Part shown: positions 50,451-64,000 of the stretch, in pieces
Position numbering within the stretch: position 1 is the first letter of the stretch
Layout of the letters: each line of letters starts with the position of its first letter
NCBI GenBank assembly: GCA_037975125.1
Contig: CM075857.1
Span: 91,083,199-91,147,198 of the forward strand
Direction of reading: 5' to 3'
DNA from: Latrodectus hesperus
Lineage: Eukaryota; Arthropoda; Arachnida; Araneae; Theridiidae
DNA: 64,000 nucleotides
Notes under the pieces: generated by a model
Database searches by the model: none
Seen by the model: only the letters and a program-made list of their open reading frames with translations
What the model was told of the DNA's origin: nothing
Program-made: the position numbers and the translations under genes

Positions 50451-53200
50451 AATTATCAGTGTTTTTAAGTCATGATAATCACTTGATCAATTAAAAAAAT
50501 TAAACATTTTCTGTTGTTTTTTTTTAAAGCACATATAAGGTAAGAAATATTAAATTCACGGAAAAACACTTTTAACTCATAAATTTTCCTCGTTTTCATC
50601 ATTTTTTAAGGGTTTTTCATTCAATATTCCCCATTAATAATCTATTGATGATCCACCTGAAAAGTTATCGAATCTATTTCCTCTTTTTAACACATTATTT
50701 AAAAAATAACACACCTGTAATTCAAAGAAACTTCAAATTTGAGAAAAAAAAAACCCCGAGAGAAATTTATTTCTTTAAAATTTTAGAAGGATTTTTGCTG
50801 AATTAAAACTTTCTGTATCGTACAAAAGCCAAATAATAAATTACTATATACTTGAGAAAATTTCAGTTTCATAAAAGCAAGATATAAAATCAAAAAATAT
50901 AAGTTATAGAATTAAAAATGTACAGTATAAAATAAAGTCTTGTGTTGATAAGCAAATGATTTCAAGCAATTTCTATTTAAGCGTATAAAAAATCCAACTA
51001 TTATTTTTCTAAAAGATTTATGACTGTCATAGATCTTTTATACAAAGCAAGATAAAAGTAAAAAAATTCAAAATCAACTCTAAACACAGTTAAGAACATA
51101 TTTTAGTTCCAACTTTCAAACATGTGCAAAATCCCTGATTGCTATTCTTAAAAAAAATGGAACAAGAAATGACAATTCACTGATATTCCTGCAAAATCTG
51201 TTGATGTATCACCAATGGATGCGTTTGTACTTAAAATATTAAAAAATCTGCATTATCTAAACGCAGGCTTACAACACTTCGTAGGAAAACCGCTTAAGGA
51301 ATGGAACAAAATATTTCTAGTATGGCTGTAAGCATTATTGAAATGTGGAAATTACTGTGTAAAAACGATGGTTAAAAACAAGGTCTATCAAACTGAACAT
51401 TTTTTATAGGAAGTATGAATAAAATTTTTCAGTGCACTTAAGCAAAATCGTCTAAAAATGCAAGAACGCATCTATAGCTTTGCACTCAAGTTAATCTATG
51501 GACCTGTGTGGACTTCAGCAATGTTAACTATATGTTCTTTGTAAGAATGGAAAATAAAATATCTTAAGAACTTTTTTACAAAATTAAAAGGAAAAAATTG
51601 GAAGAGTAACATCTACTTTTTACAGTTTCGAGTGAAGGTTTAACGAGCGCATAGAGTTGTTAAATTAGACTATGCAGCTTTTTCTTGAATCTGTATCTTC
51701 ATTAAGTTTCGAAAGTACATATCAAGTTCGTTGACAGTTCCCAAGAAACACAAATCAATTCACAAGAGAAGAACATTACCTACGTTTGGTTTGAAAGGAA
51801 CACAGCTTAATCAACTGAACACACTATTATGTACATTAAATACGAGAAGTTGTTCAGACAAGTAGCAAAAATCATTTAAATACTGTTTTGTAGTTAGTAT
51901 ATTAACATAAAATACAGACAGAATGAATTAGTGACAGCGATGTAAGGTAAAATTCTAAGGAAACAGAGACCGCTCTTTGAACACTATTAGGAGGTAAATT
52001 TAAACTTTCATGCAGAGATTCAATTCTAAATTCAAAGGAATGCCAACCACTTAAACAATAAAAGCTTTTGGTAAAAGAGAGATATAAATCAGTTATTTCA
52101 AAATTATGGGTACACTTTAAAGAAACACATTATGTAATGTGTAGTCACTATGAAGTAAAATTTTTTTCAGCAATACTTACAATAATTGACTGAAATACAG
52201 AGGAATTCAGGGTACAAATAGTAACATGGGAAATTAGTGTATCACAAATATGTTCAACTATAATCCTTAGTACATCCTCAAATACTAATTAAAACATATG
52301 AAGCAAACAATTTTGCCTCATATTTACTTAATTCGATAAAAAATCTGGAGACCGTCATTTAACTTTCTAAATAGCTATCATTATGATAATAGTTAGATGA
52401 TAAAAAATATAATAATTTTTAAAAATATTAAATGTTACAGCTCTAAAAAATGAAGCTTCCAAGCATATAGTAAGGAGTTTAAATTAGATAGGCAATATTT
52501 AACTCATCTATCATCAAATGGTAATTGTACCTTTAATCTATATAAAGACTGAGAGAATATCAAATGGGAATCCTACAATTCACAAATATAAATTATTTCC
52601 ATTCTAGAAACATAATAAATACATACTGCATACTTTTGCGGTATTTAATCTACTTGAAATTCTGATAATTTGTTTGTCATGCAATAATTGTTTTTTTGGG
52701 AGCACGGTCAAATTACGTAGGGACGAATAAAGTTTAAAGTAGATTCTGAACCACACTAAAAACAACCGTCCAAAAGGGTAATCGAATTGTTGAACGGAAA
52801 AGGTCACAAGGCTAATCATTCAGATATCAGTTCGAATGAAAATTCAATGCAATGTAAAATACAATTTTCTGAATCATTTGATAACGCGAATATAAGTTTT
52901 TACGTCATTTATTTTGCCATCCAGACAAGTGGCCTTCCCCGTTTTGGAATATATACTCAAAGAATTCTAAAAAACTATCTATATGTTAGAGGCATGACAG
53001 AAAAAAACAAAATAAAAGCATCTCAATTCAATTAAATAAAACTTCGAATATCAATATTTTCTACAGTTTCTCAATCCTCGTCAAATATATATTTATTAAT
53101 TATATGTATGTATTTATTTAAATCATATTCATTTGTAGCATAAAATTATAAATATATTAATTTATAGGAAAACCTTTTATATAAAAAGTTAACCTATATG

Positions 53201-53205
<5 letters not shown>
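50451..53205. other. AT-rich stretch without a recognised gene
   Basis: The open frames at 52604-52819 and 52787-53035 show no family features. Confidence 0.45.

Positions 53206-53268
<63 letters not shown>
53206..53268. repeat. (TA)n microsatellite
   Basis: About 63 bp of alternating TA, bordered by tatg/cata units on both sides. The plus-strand frame across it (repeated Tyr-Ile) is meaningless. Confidence 0.95.
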
Positions 53269-53272
<4 letters not shown>

Positions 53273-53689
53273 CATAGAAAAGATATAAATAAACTTCAAT
53301 CTCTTAAACCTAAATATAAAATATATTTTTTACACATATTTAAATATAACAATTTTTATTGTAGTTTTGTATATAAAATTACATCTACACAGATTACATA
53401 ATCAAATAATATCGTATTAAAAATTCAGCCCCCCCTAAACTTAACACACGTTTTTTATTAATCAGTACAAAAAACTGAAAAGTAAAAGATTTTTTATGTG
53501 CCTTCTTCAAAGAAATATTTTCTGCTAGTTTTTTAAAAAAAAGTCTGCAAAGTAACAAAAACTAGTCAACGCATACACTAAATTTTATTCATCACTTAAG
53601 CATAATAATAACAATAATAATGAGAACCGTCACTTTTCATAGCAAAAAAAGGAACAGAACCTCAATCTTTTAAACAGTATTATATAGTC

Positions 53690-53850
53690 AGCTTTTCATC
53701 ACGCGAGGGCCCGGTCATTTGGCCTAGGATTAGCCTTTTTTATCAACCGCCACATCTAACAGGCTGAGTGATGCCAGAGTTGATGCAGTGTGAACTCGTT
53801 GACGAGTGGGCTGGATCTCGAACAAGAAGACGAAGTGAGTGTGTTTTTAG
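53690..53850. other. GC-richer block with donor-like end
   Basis: The patch runs from cgcgagggcccgg to aagacgaagtgagtgtg. The last part contains gtgagt, a good splice donor. No protein family is recognised in any frame. It could be a short exon or a conserved element. Confidence 0.25.
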
Positions 53851-54770
53851 TGATCCTGCAAAATGATAGTCTTATCCATCTGAAGATAAAAAAGGCATTG
53901 TATAGAAAATGAAAAACTTTGTTATTACCTGCAAATTTTTATCTCAAAAACTGTTATGCGGGTGTGGAACAAAAGTATGCCGTATCTGCTAAAAGCTTTC
54001 ATTCATTTTTTCGTCAGTTACCTTTTGTTATCTTTTAATGCCTTCCAATTTGTTTGAAAGGAAAACTTACTGCAATGAGTAAAGTTCTCCTGCTATAAAC
54101 TGTGACTGAATCACGAAAAAAAGAAAATTCCATCACAATAAAATGCCCAGATAAAAATGCTTCATTGTTTTACAGTTGCGATAGAATTTCTGGTGAGAAA
54201 CGAAAATTCAAAGATACACAAACAATCGCATTTATGCGAAACCAACTGTCGATTTTATGAAATCTCAATAAAATTATATACAAAATAAATCTGTTTACTT
54301 CTTCGCTTTGCAAAAATCAACACATGAAATGGCATTTTCTTCATAAAAAGTACATGAATCATTCTGCATCAAATCCTTATGGATAACTGAGCAATAATAG
54401 AGTACAGTTATCGAAATAACTCGCTCCTTTAAAAAACAGAATTTAGAGAACTGAGATTACCCAAGATAACCTCGTACAGCACTTCAATCTGTGTAAACAA
54501 TTTTCTGTTCCTCAAGAATAACATAAGCATCTATTCCGAATATAAAATTGCTTGTCCACAGATTGACCCAATCAATCTTCTTCAACTCGGTCTTAACTTC
54601 AATCTTTCTTCCAGATAACAGTGGTAATAAAGTTGTAAGAGAAATAGATTAGTTTTTGAAAATATAATGCTGTTCCATTCGCAAGGATGGTAAGCCCAAA
54701 TATTTTACAGTCTTGATAAGAATCTAAAAACAGTGAACTGTGTAAATGCAGTTATCTAGCTGCTAGAAGA

Positions 54771-54820
54771 CATTGATTAATATCTTTACAAAAATCGATG
54801 TGTAAAGATATTAATCAATG
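54771..54820. repeat. Perfect 20-bp inverted repeat, 10-nt loop
   Basis: The arms cattgattaatatctttaca (54771-54790) and 54801-54820 are exact reverse complements. Transcribed from either strand it would form a stable but AT-rich hairpin. Confidence 0.92.
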
Positions 54821-57800
54821 ATTTATTAATGACAAATCAATTCAGTAAATGGAATTGATAAAAGTCATTATTGTGGTATAATCAATGATAAATCAATTCG
54901 ATAAAAAGAATGATGAATTTAATCAATTAATCTAGAAACAGATAACGTCCGATATTTTTCATCTCAGATCATTACACACAAAAAAAAGCGGGGATAAAAC
55001 GGAAGTGGTCTTCGAAATCAATAAAATTAGTTGGCAGTTAAAGTAAAGACAAAATAAGAAATGTCTGTATTCATAGAAATCAAAAATATCGGTATTATTC
55101 ACAATAATTACTTTGTAAAATCTAAAGTTTAAAAGAAGTTATGTCGACGTTTAGATTATTTTTAAAGGTATTCAAGCTTATGGAAATTTATCAATGTAAA
55201 TATGCGGTAAATTTTTGAATATCGATCATATTTAAATATATCTTCCTTATTTACATTTTTCCGATTGAATTCTTCTGAAATTAAAAAATAATAATAATTC
55301 TGGCTTAACTTTTGGAGAATGTTAGATAACTAAAAAGATGGACTACTTTAATCCCTAAAATCACAATACCTCCAAAATACGTTACACACCTTTACATATT
55401 TTGAACTAGAATCTAAATTTTATGCGTTTAATTTTGGTTAGTTGGATGGTGTCGTGTCCATTTGAAATCAAGTCAAATTACTCCAAGTGTCAAAATCACG
55501 AAATGCGTACAATTTTATCCTTACAGAGATTTCTCTGAAAGATACGTTTTATTTTATATTCCCTATTGGTTAACCATGTTTTTTAACCCACTATGTTATA
55601 TACATATAAAAAATTCATGGATTTCCAGGAATTATATTTTTATAAACTGTAATTTTTTTAATCAGTATATAATTTAAATAAATCCTCAAGAATATAAATA
55701 AACAAAACAATTAAAGCTAATGTTTCAAAGCAACGATTGTTTTTTTCAAAATAAAAGCATCCATATTCTCTTTCTACTGACCCAGTCACATAGGAATTAA
55801 TTATAAACAAATATAGCATTCCTTAATCTACATTACCATAGAAATCTGTAGATAAAATCCTAATTTTTTGTATATATGAAGGTCTAATAAAAACTCGAAC
55901 TTATCTTACGTACCATACATTCGAGAAGTAATTATATAACAGCATCAGTAATTTATTTATTCCATAATAAGAAAAGATAACTAGACTTAATACGTTTAAA
56001 TTATAACTCCTTTTCTCCGAAAGGACCCTATTTAAAAGGAAACGCCCGAGCTATTGAAGTAGCAGGATTTTAATTAAGATTTTGGAATTGATGTCAATAT
56101 TCTTACAATTTTTGCCCAACCGAGTTAAAAATTACTTCCTTATTTTCAGACTTTTCTCAGGTACATAAAAATTTGCTATCTAATTTTAGAAAACAAAAGT
56201 GAGCTTTCTTACTGCGTAATTATAGTGAATAGATAGTGTAACGGAAAACATTTTTGCAATTAAATATATTATTTATGAGACGATTATTTATTCTGAAAGA
56301 TTTAATGACACATTTCGGTATTCAATTTTTCGAATTTTTAAAAACTATTTTTTATAAATGAAGAATCTTATTAAGCTGATAGTTTTTGATAAAGCATTTT
56401 TCAGAAATTGGTTAATTCTTCTTGTAGGAACAACTTTTTGCAATAGTATATTTTGAGAATAGTAAAGTGGGATCAGACATATATATAGGTCAGATTATTC
56501 ACTAAACTTAATGCGCACGCACGCACACACACATAAAGTTACGTAATTTCAACATTTACATAAAAATAATATTGTAATATACTTACTATGGATAATTTAC
56601 ATAATGTTAATTACGCCAAATCTAAATACGATAACACAACAAATCTTAATCATCACATGGTCTCAAATTCATTACAATTTGTAATACTTAATAATTTTCT
56701 ATTTTTTAAACTTTATAATAACACACATAAAGTGTTTTATATTAATTAAGGTACACACAATTTAAGCAGAAAAGTATTGCCTCGTTTGCAATATTTTAAA
56801 TCAAATAAAACATTTATTTAATGAACAAATAACTAGTGATGTATGTTTAAATCAAAATCTTTCATACTTTTTATAAAATTAATTAATATTCATAAAACGT
56901 GCGCATATATTTTTGTTTTGATAGCAGAAATTTTTAATCCTTATAGTAAATGGACATATTCTTTCTTAGCAAAAGTAGATAACAAAATTGTCTAATCTAA
57001 ATATTGATGAGATTTCTCAAACTGTTACATATATATGCTAAAGTAAATAAAGAAATTGCGTTTATACTGAATTTTTGATGTAAAAAAATATCATCATTCA
57101 GAATTAATTTCTGGATCATTTGTTCAGAGCCCTAACAAAGTGTTTGGTTGAATATTTAAATTCAGTTTACAGGGCAAACTTAGTTTGGCGAAATTGAATA
57201 TAATATACTAATTGTTTCCCTTATATATTTTTATTATTATGGATAAAGAAATTTAAAGTTTAGAAAATTTTTAAGCATACAGAAATCTTTCAAAGTCTAT
57301 ATTCTCCATCCAGAGAAATAAAAGAGGTTATAATGATTTGTCCTGTCGCTAACATATTCACATTTGAATCTAGATACAGATCAAAGAATGAATTAACAAG
57401 ATTCTTTTCGATTAATAAAATAGAGCTTAACTTTCTCTTTAGAAAAAAATGATTTTTACCTTGAATTTTTTTTAGATAAGAATATAAGGAAAAGATTCAT
57501 TAATACATAAATTAAAGTCCAAAAATGACAGGTATTTGTATATCTGGAATTAATTTCAATAAATTAATGCATCAAAATATCTAATACCGAAATGCATTTT
57601 GAAAAGAACCAGTGAAACATTCGGTTGGGGATAATAAATTGATGATATTATGTAATTTAAGGTATTTATTTCACTTTCTGTTATAATTAATACATTTATT
57701 CTCTAACTGATTCTATTTTATACCATTTTCCTAAATGCGTAGATACTAAATGTATTCATATAAATTTGACAATAAACTTAATTTATAATTGAAATTACTA

Positions 57801-58951
57801 CTGAATATTATGAAATCATCTGAGTACATTTGTTTATACAATTTTTTCAAAGAATAGTATTACATCAATGATTTTTCTGCACAACTATTCGAAATTTTAT
57901 TGCATGAAGTAGAATTTTATGAATTTAAATCCTATTAGCATCAAAATAAGTTGATAGTAAGAAATTCAGAGGCTTTATTTTTAAATTTCCAGAAATACTT
58001 TTGTTGATATTTATATTACTTAAATGTAAGAGTTTTATAGAATTTATATCATAACTTCAATCTTAAAGTTACTCTACTTTTTCTTTTAAATTAGTTTAAT
58101 ACTGGTATTACTTTAGTGGAGTTATGCATCGCAAATCAAATGTCAACTTTAAACTTTCTAAGTATGAATTATCTGTTCCAAAAAAATTGGGATCTCATAT
58201 GCAAAAAATATATCACTATATTTAATTCATATGTTTACATTTTATTTTTGTACAAGCTATTTTGCTCCATTTTACACAACTTTGACACTTCTAACAGCTT
58301 TTTAAGCACAACTTTGATTGGGTATTCCTCAAAACAATATTTTCGAAAACAACCTAATAATGCAAAATATAAGGCAGTTGTTTGATATTAAATTTCCGCA
58401 TCATAACGTTTTTTTCTTATCATTCTCTAATTGGATAGTTTTAAAATAAATCAAAATGAAAATTAAGTTTGCCGATAAAATATATTTTTAAAATGTTTAC
58501 AAAAGAAATAATATAAATGGAACCTAAATAATTAATTTCTAAGAATAAAAGATAAAATTAAAATATAAACTTATCAGTTTTTCAGACAAACAATATTTAT
58601 AGATTAACATTACAAACATATATTATTTCAAAAGAAACACAATCATTTTCTCAATACTTTCGAAGCACACGTTTACATACAGGATTTCTTCACACAGCAC
58701 AAATTTCTAAAATAATTTCACGTTGAATTTAAAATGTTTTTACTGGTGTACAAAATGATTTGTTCTTCATGACTACAATATAATGTTTATAAAATAACTA
58801 ATATAACTCTAGTAATTGAAATTTTGTCAATAGAAATAATTCATGATTACAATATTAAGCAACATCTTATTCGTTTTAAGAAAAATCTGTTTAATACTGA
58901 TTAACACACTGTACAAAAGATATCAGTATTGTAACGTTCTATCAAGGGAGA

Positions 58952-58972
58952 CCTGATACCAATGGTATCAGG
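58952..58972. repeat. 10-bp perfect palindrome
   Basis: cctgatacca and its reverse complement tggtatcagg are separated by one base. It is short, but GC-richer than its surroundings. Confidence 0.7.
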
Positions 58973-61900
58973 AAATATTTTTTAGATTTTGCGTTTAGAA
59001 TTCAGAAAAACCCTTATACTTTGCACTGGACCGTTTATTAAATATGTAACCAACGCGCTTATAGTACTAGCATATTTCCTACATTTAAGAAAATAACTAA
59101 ACAGAAGTTTAGATTAAAAAAAACCTATTTTGAAGGTAATTATCTATATACTTAAAAAGTTCCAAATTAAATTTACATATTATAATAATAGGGAAGACTT
59201 TTGTTAAATATTTTATAAATTTATTTTTAAATACATTTCAGAGATTAATTTATTTGAATAATTTAAAATTATTGCGATATTACTTATGAGAAATATTATC
59301 AATAGGAACTTTCAAATAAATTGTTATAAAACTAATGATATTATACTAAAAAACAACTTAATTGAATTCCAATACCAGCAAATTCGCGGAAAACTTATAA
59401 ATTCTGCAGAAATCAATAAAAACAAGGGCTTCGGAAATGAAAAAAATCGTTATTTTGGTCGGAACAAAAATCGGAACTGAGCTTAACAAAATATTGGTTT
59501 ATTTCAGTATGACATATTTTAAGTAATTTTAATTCTGTAATAAACTTATAAAATTTTTAAAATTTAACATCAACCATATAATTATAATTACACTCACATT
59601 GTGCTTCTTGATTTCCTGTTTTGATGTTTACTAATACTTTTCTGTTTCAGCTTTGCATGCAATTACTTCTAGAATGCAGATTTGATTTAGTTGGCTAAAC
59701 TAGAAATACAAATGATTTTTTAAGAAAAAATATCAATTTGAAATATATTTCTCGCATATCAGCCAGCCAAGTATGTTAGTATACACTCTTTAAATAGAGG
59801 AAGCAACAGTTCAATATATGCAATCCTAAGAGAGAAAGTTTGTGTCTGATGAAGATTTTGATAATGGATAACAAAGCACATGTGCCGTATAATCCATCAT
59901 GAAAAATTCTGATGTTTTTGGCCATGAAGAATTGTTGCCAAGAGGACGTATTATGATGTGCGGCAAATGACGTAAATACTAGAGTTGCCAAAATAGAATT
60001 TTGTGCATAATTCTTATAGGACTCTATTTCTATGACGTCATAAGAACCAGGTGGCCAAATACATAAGAAAATCTACCAAAAAATCACCAAACTTGGAATT
60101 TGGCATGTTTGATTATCCGGCATTTGTGCCAATAACAATGCCAGTGCTCACCGCTCTCATCTTATATGATAGTTAATTCTATCATTTCACATAGTGTAAC
60201 ATTAAAAAAAAGAATCAGAATCAATCTCATTATGATGAAGTGAATTATTATTTATGATAGAAAGCTATTTTACAAATCATTTCAGGGAATTATAATTTAT
60301 AATAATATAGATCTTAAACAACGTAAAATAAAATTTTTCCTTTGGAGCTAAATAGAAAGCCCTTATTTTTGGAAGAACGAAAACCAGAAATGAAATTATA
60401 TAATTTATTTTTGTTGAACTGGAACAAAATTACGGTTCGAGAAACTTAGATAAAAAATATCTGAATGAATTTTCAAAAAGATATATCTGAAACACTAATT
60501 GAAATAAGTCACAAAAATTTTCTTCAATGATCAATTTTATAAAATAAAAGTTCTATAAAATAATAATTCTCCTTACACTTTCATTATGTTTTAGAAAGTT
60601 CCTATAAGTATTCAAATATACCTTAAATAGAACATTTTTAGCACAACATTTCCTAAATAACTTAAAATAACTCACTTCGACCTGAAATAGCATGTTCTAC
60701 TGAAATTAAGACAGTAGTCTAACACGTTTTTGGAAATATACATTTCTCAGTACTTAAAAAAATTAAACATTTTTTTATTCATCATCTTTCTTCGGACATA
60801 TTTTAAAAGTTCTAATCCATTAAAACGCGTTTTAATCAAAAGATAATAAAAAATTTTCCACTCACTTCCAATACTTCAGAAATAAATATTAATACATTTT
60901 TTTGAATTCGAATTTTGTCATCAAACAAACATTTGAAAATAAATTTTTAGAAGCAAACGATAATTATTAATTTTGCTTTCGATGCCAGATTCAAACATAG
61001 TAATCCTTGATCGAATTTGATGGAAAAAAGAGAACTTTATTAATATAATTATTAAAATAATAAAAATATTTTTAAAACTAATACTTCTTCCTTAATTTGA
61101 TTCAAAATTTTAAATTTCAGAAAAATATTAGAATTTAAATACCTAAATATATCCTGATATTACTTTACAATATACTTTAGAATTAAGTTTTCAATAATCC
61201 TTTTAAAAAGAAAAATTGTTTTCAAAAATACTTAAAAGTAAAACAACTTAAAAAGGATATCAGACTATGAAACATAATTAAAATAGCTTGTCTGAAAGTC
61301 TATACATAAACCATGAAAGTAAATTTTAAGTGAATGATTTGTTTTAATATTCTTTGACATTTTACAAGATTTGCTTCAAGTGTGAAATTCGTTGCCCATG
61401 GAAATAGGCACAAATTCCCCAAATTGTCACCAAATCGTTTCATATTGTTCTCTAGAGTATTTTTAATAAAAATTTATAAGATGTTTTTTTGAAAAATTGT
61501 AAATAATCTTTTAGAACATCTGATTATTTTTGTGGCAAAGTTTAGTAGTATAAATAACTAAATATCAGCATACTTTAAAACTGTAATTTTAAGAATAAAA
61601 AAATTATCTAAATATACATTTTAAAAACTCTTCTTTAAGAATATACATTGTTCATTAAAATAACAACCACATATTTGGTACACAATTTTCTGATGCCGGG
61701 AAAAAATCATGTTGTTGGCATTTTTCCCCCTAGTCGACAAGATTAAATTGTCATAATTATTTTTGAAGCATTAAAATGTATCGATCCCATTAACTACAAT
61801 ATTTGTCAAAACCAAAATAAGTAATATCGTAAGAACTTATTTTATGAAATTACGATTTATTATTGTCAGGATCTTTCCTTAAAGATTTATTTCGTAAATG

Positions 61901-62640
61901 CAAAAACATCTACATCAATTTATTTTCAAACTAAACTCATTATATTTCCCTTTAACATCACACTGAACACATGACTACCTATTATTGGCCTCAAAATAAT
62001 AGATAAAAGGAAAGTTAAGAAAAAAAGGTACGTTTTATGAGAAAAAGAAGTCCTTTTAAGGAATCAAAAATTATATTTATATGCAAATTATAACAGTACA
62101 TGCATTCTCATTTTGTACAACCAGCTCTCCATTAAAATTATTTTAATCAATATAAGCTACATGATTTTTTATTTAAATTCATATCCAATTGTGTGAATGC
62201 CTACACCTTAATTAACTGTCTATCATTTTCTAATAAATGAGTTTAAAATTTAGAATCTTGCTTTACATCTAAAAATATTAACTACTCTTGATGTCGCATT
62301 TTAGACTGGAGCGAATGTAGCGGCAAAATTAAAAATTTGTTAATTTTTATTAAAAAAATAAACAAAAAGAGTTCCTTGTGAGAAATAGAATCAGAAAATT
62401 ATAAATTAAAAAAATATAATACTAAGGTAAAATTTAAAATATTTGAAAATTTCTTCCTTCTTCAAAAAATTGTATAATGAAGTAAATATTGACGAACAAA
62501 TATAAATAATTTGGTACCATAAAATTTTTATCAAACAGATATTTACAAATTATGTAATCACAAAACAGTCTCCCATAAAAAATAAGACAATAAGAATAAT
62601 CAATTCCACCCATTGTTAAACTTCGAAAATGAGTTTCTAT

Positions 62641-62940
62641 TTTGTTGTTGCTGCACCAGCATGCTTCTTGTACCTAGTCCTGAGTTGGATAGAAGCAGCC
62701 GGGTGGAGTCCTGGTGACTTTAAAGCAAGGACCAAGTAGAAGACCTCCACCTCCAGAGATATCATTTCACTTAGAGGACATTACAACCAAGACATATTTA
62801 ACCTTCCCCAACCACCTTCAGCCAACACTTCGGATCTTTGGTTAATTCACGAACTTCCGATAATAAGAACGTCCACTACATGAATGACTAACTATGAAAA
62901 CCACAGCCGGAGGAGAAAAGCAAACAATAAAGCCTGCTTA
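62641..62940. repeat. Possible dispersed repeat, GC-richer
   Basis: A patch of balanced composition with sharp edges in very AT-rich DNA. It holds self-complementary segments (ggtggagtc near 62702, gacctccacct near 62741) and no usable frame. It resembles non-coding repeats I recall from spider assemblies, but I cannot name it. Confidence 0.3.
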
Positions 62941-64000
62941 TGGATTGTCAAAGACTGATTTCTTGGTGTTTGACACGGAATCGGATAGATAAATTACTAT
63001 TTAAGAAAATAGTTCACATTAGCATAAAGAGAATGATGAAAAATACGTCAAGAGCTAATTAATATATCTATTTAATATAAAATAATATCTAACAATGAAG
63101 TGAGATCCACGATATATAAAGTCCAGCAACTATTGCAATCGCGGCTGACATGTTCGCCAAATATTGTTCAAGAAACTCAACTTTACCCTGAGTGCTAGTG
63201 AAATTAAAATAATGGACGCCAAAGTAAATAATCGTGATCCAGGAGACAGATTTAAATGCAAATAGATTTCGTCGTATATATTTCACTTTAATCACTAACT
63301 GAGCAATTGAAATGCCATACAAATATCTTTTGTTTAACATCACTAATTGACAATAAAAAGCTCAAAAAATACGGTTTAAATGTAGATTTTTGTTAAACAC
63401 ACTAACTGTGCTTCAATTTTTTTTCTTGTATTTTTATGGTTGCCCAGATAATATTACTAACTAAAAAATTCAAAAAGAAAAAAAAAAATTCAAATTTTAC
63501 TCTTAAAATTGTTTGGGTGACTCATATATTTTACACACAGAAAGGAATATATATATAATCATTTTATGACATTAATTTTTGATTTCGAAGATGGTTGAAA
63601 TTGGTTTGCAATGATAAGATTTAATTTCAACAAAACAAAAATTAATTTGAAAAACAATCCAAAGAGATTAAAGGCTAAAACTGATTCATTTGAATTAAAT
63701 ATTGTTGATGAAAATCAACACTATTTATAATCTAGCTATAAAAATTATATAAGAATCAATAATTACAATAATAAAAATCATCAAGCCAGTTTTTGACTGA
63801 CTGTCAATCAGAAAATAAATAAAATAATGTTTATAGCTGAAGGAATAGATTAAAGTTGAAAAATTAACGCAAAACTAGATGTAGCATTGCTTTCTAAATC
63901 CAAATATTGTTAACGAAAGGTTTAAAAATTTAAAAATCAGTGGCGCCTAGTTAAAGCAGCTTGATAACTTAAAGCGTATGTAAAAACTGTTTTAAAATAC
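62941..64000. other. AT-rich stretch without a recognised gene
   Basis: The minus-strand frame at 63089-63343 (84 codons) has a hydrophobic end but no family motif. Nothing else is supported. Confidence 0.45.

Larger units (their letters stand above)
53851..62640. other. Long AT-rich stretch without a recognised gene
   Basis: No gene or defined element is supported in this 8.8 kb apart from two hairpins (54771-54820, 58952-58972) and a short CA/CG-type run near 56515-56532. Small open frames (55462-55677, 58116-58385, 59286-59480, 59776-59991) have no recognisable features. Confidence 0.45.

Noticed and set aside
53198..53401. Open frame starting with repeated Tyr-Ile
   Set aside because: It is a translation of the (TA)n microsatellite.

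Overview
The window is A+T-rich eukaryotic DNA with long homopolymer runs and TA/TATC microsatellites. No host gene can be assigned with confidence. It looks like intergenic or intronic DNA of an arthropod, most likely a spider. That guess rests on the transposon mix and on the style of the Gypsy polyprotein, which opens with a SAP-like segment. It is an inference from memory of such genomes, not a database match.

Layout. 1-11.5 kb: unique-looking AT-rich DNA with two microsatellites and one GC-richer block near 8.2-8.8 kb. 11.5-12.05 kb: a plus-strand retroposon with an A-rich tail. 16.3-18.0 kb: a complete but inactive Tc1-like element with about 220-bp inverted repeats, each holding two direct repeats, and a TA duplication. 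20.0-20.2 kb: a mariner-type MITE. 21.5-22.3 kb: an 808-bp hAT-like element without a transposase. 24.4-24.7 kb: a tRNA-derived SINE with a 12-bp target duplication. 28.2-28.8 kb: a decayed, internally deleted mariner.

32.3-39.3 kb is a nest. A near-intact Ty3/Gypsy LTR retrotransposon on the minus strand (32384-38446) sits inside an older mariner fossil and splits its transposase frame near the start codon. The two LTRs differ by a single 1-bp indel, so the insertion is young. A single open frame of 1535 codons carries gag, protease, reverse transcriptase, RNase H and integrase. The expected end of integrase, followed by an acidic tail, lies in the -1 frame just past a six-A run, so this copy has a homopolymer-type frameshift.

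40.8-41.5 kb: the RNase H end of a non-LTR retrotransposon. 42.2-44.8 kb: two Helitrons head to tail, 3 bp apart. One keeps the C-terminal part of the helicase with one in-frame stop; the other lacks it. From 44.8 kb to the end there is mostly AT-rich DNA with a few near-perfect hairpins, a microsatellite, two GC-richer blocks (50.1-50.5 and 53.7-53.85 kb) and a possible dispersed repeat near 62.7 kb.

No rRNA, tRNA gene, CRISPR array or operon was seen. The elements do not form a pathway. The main story is successive layers of transposon insertion and decay.
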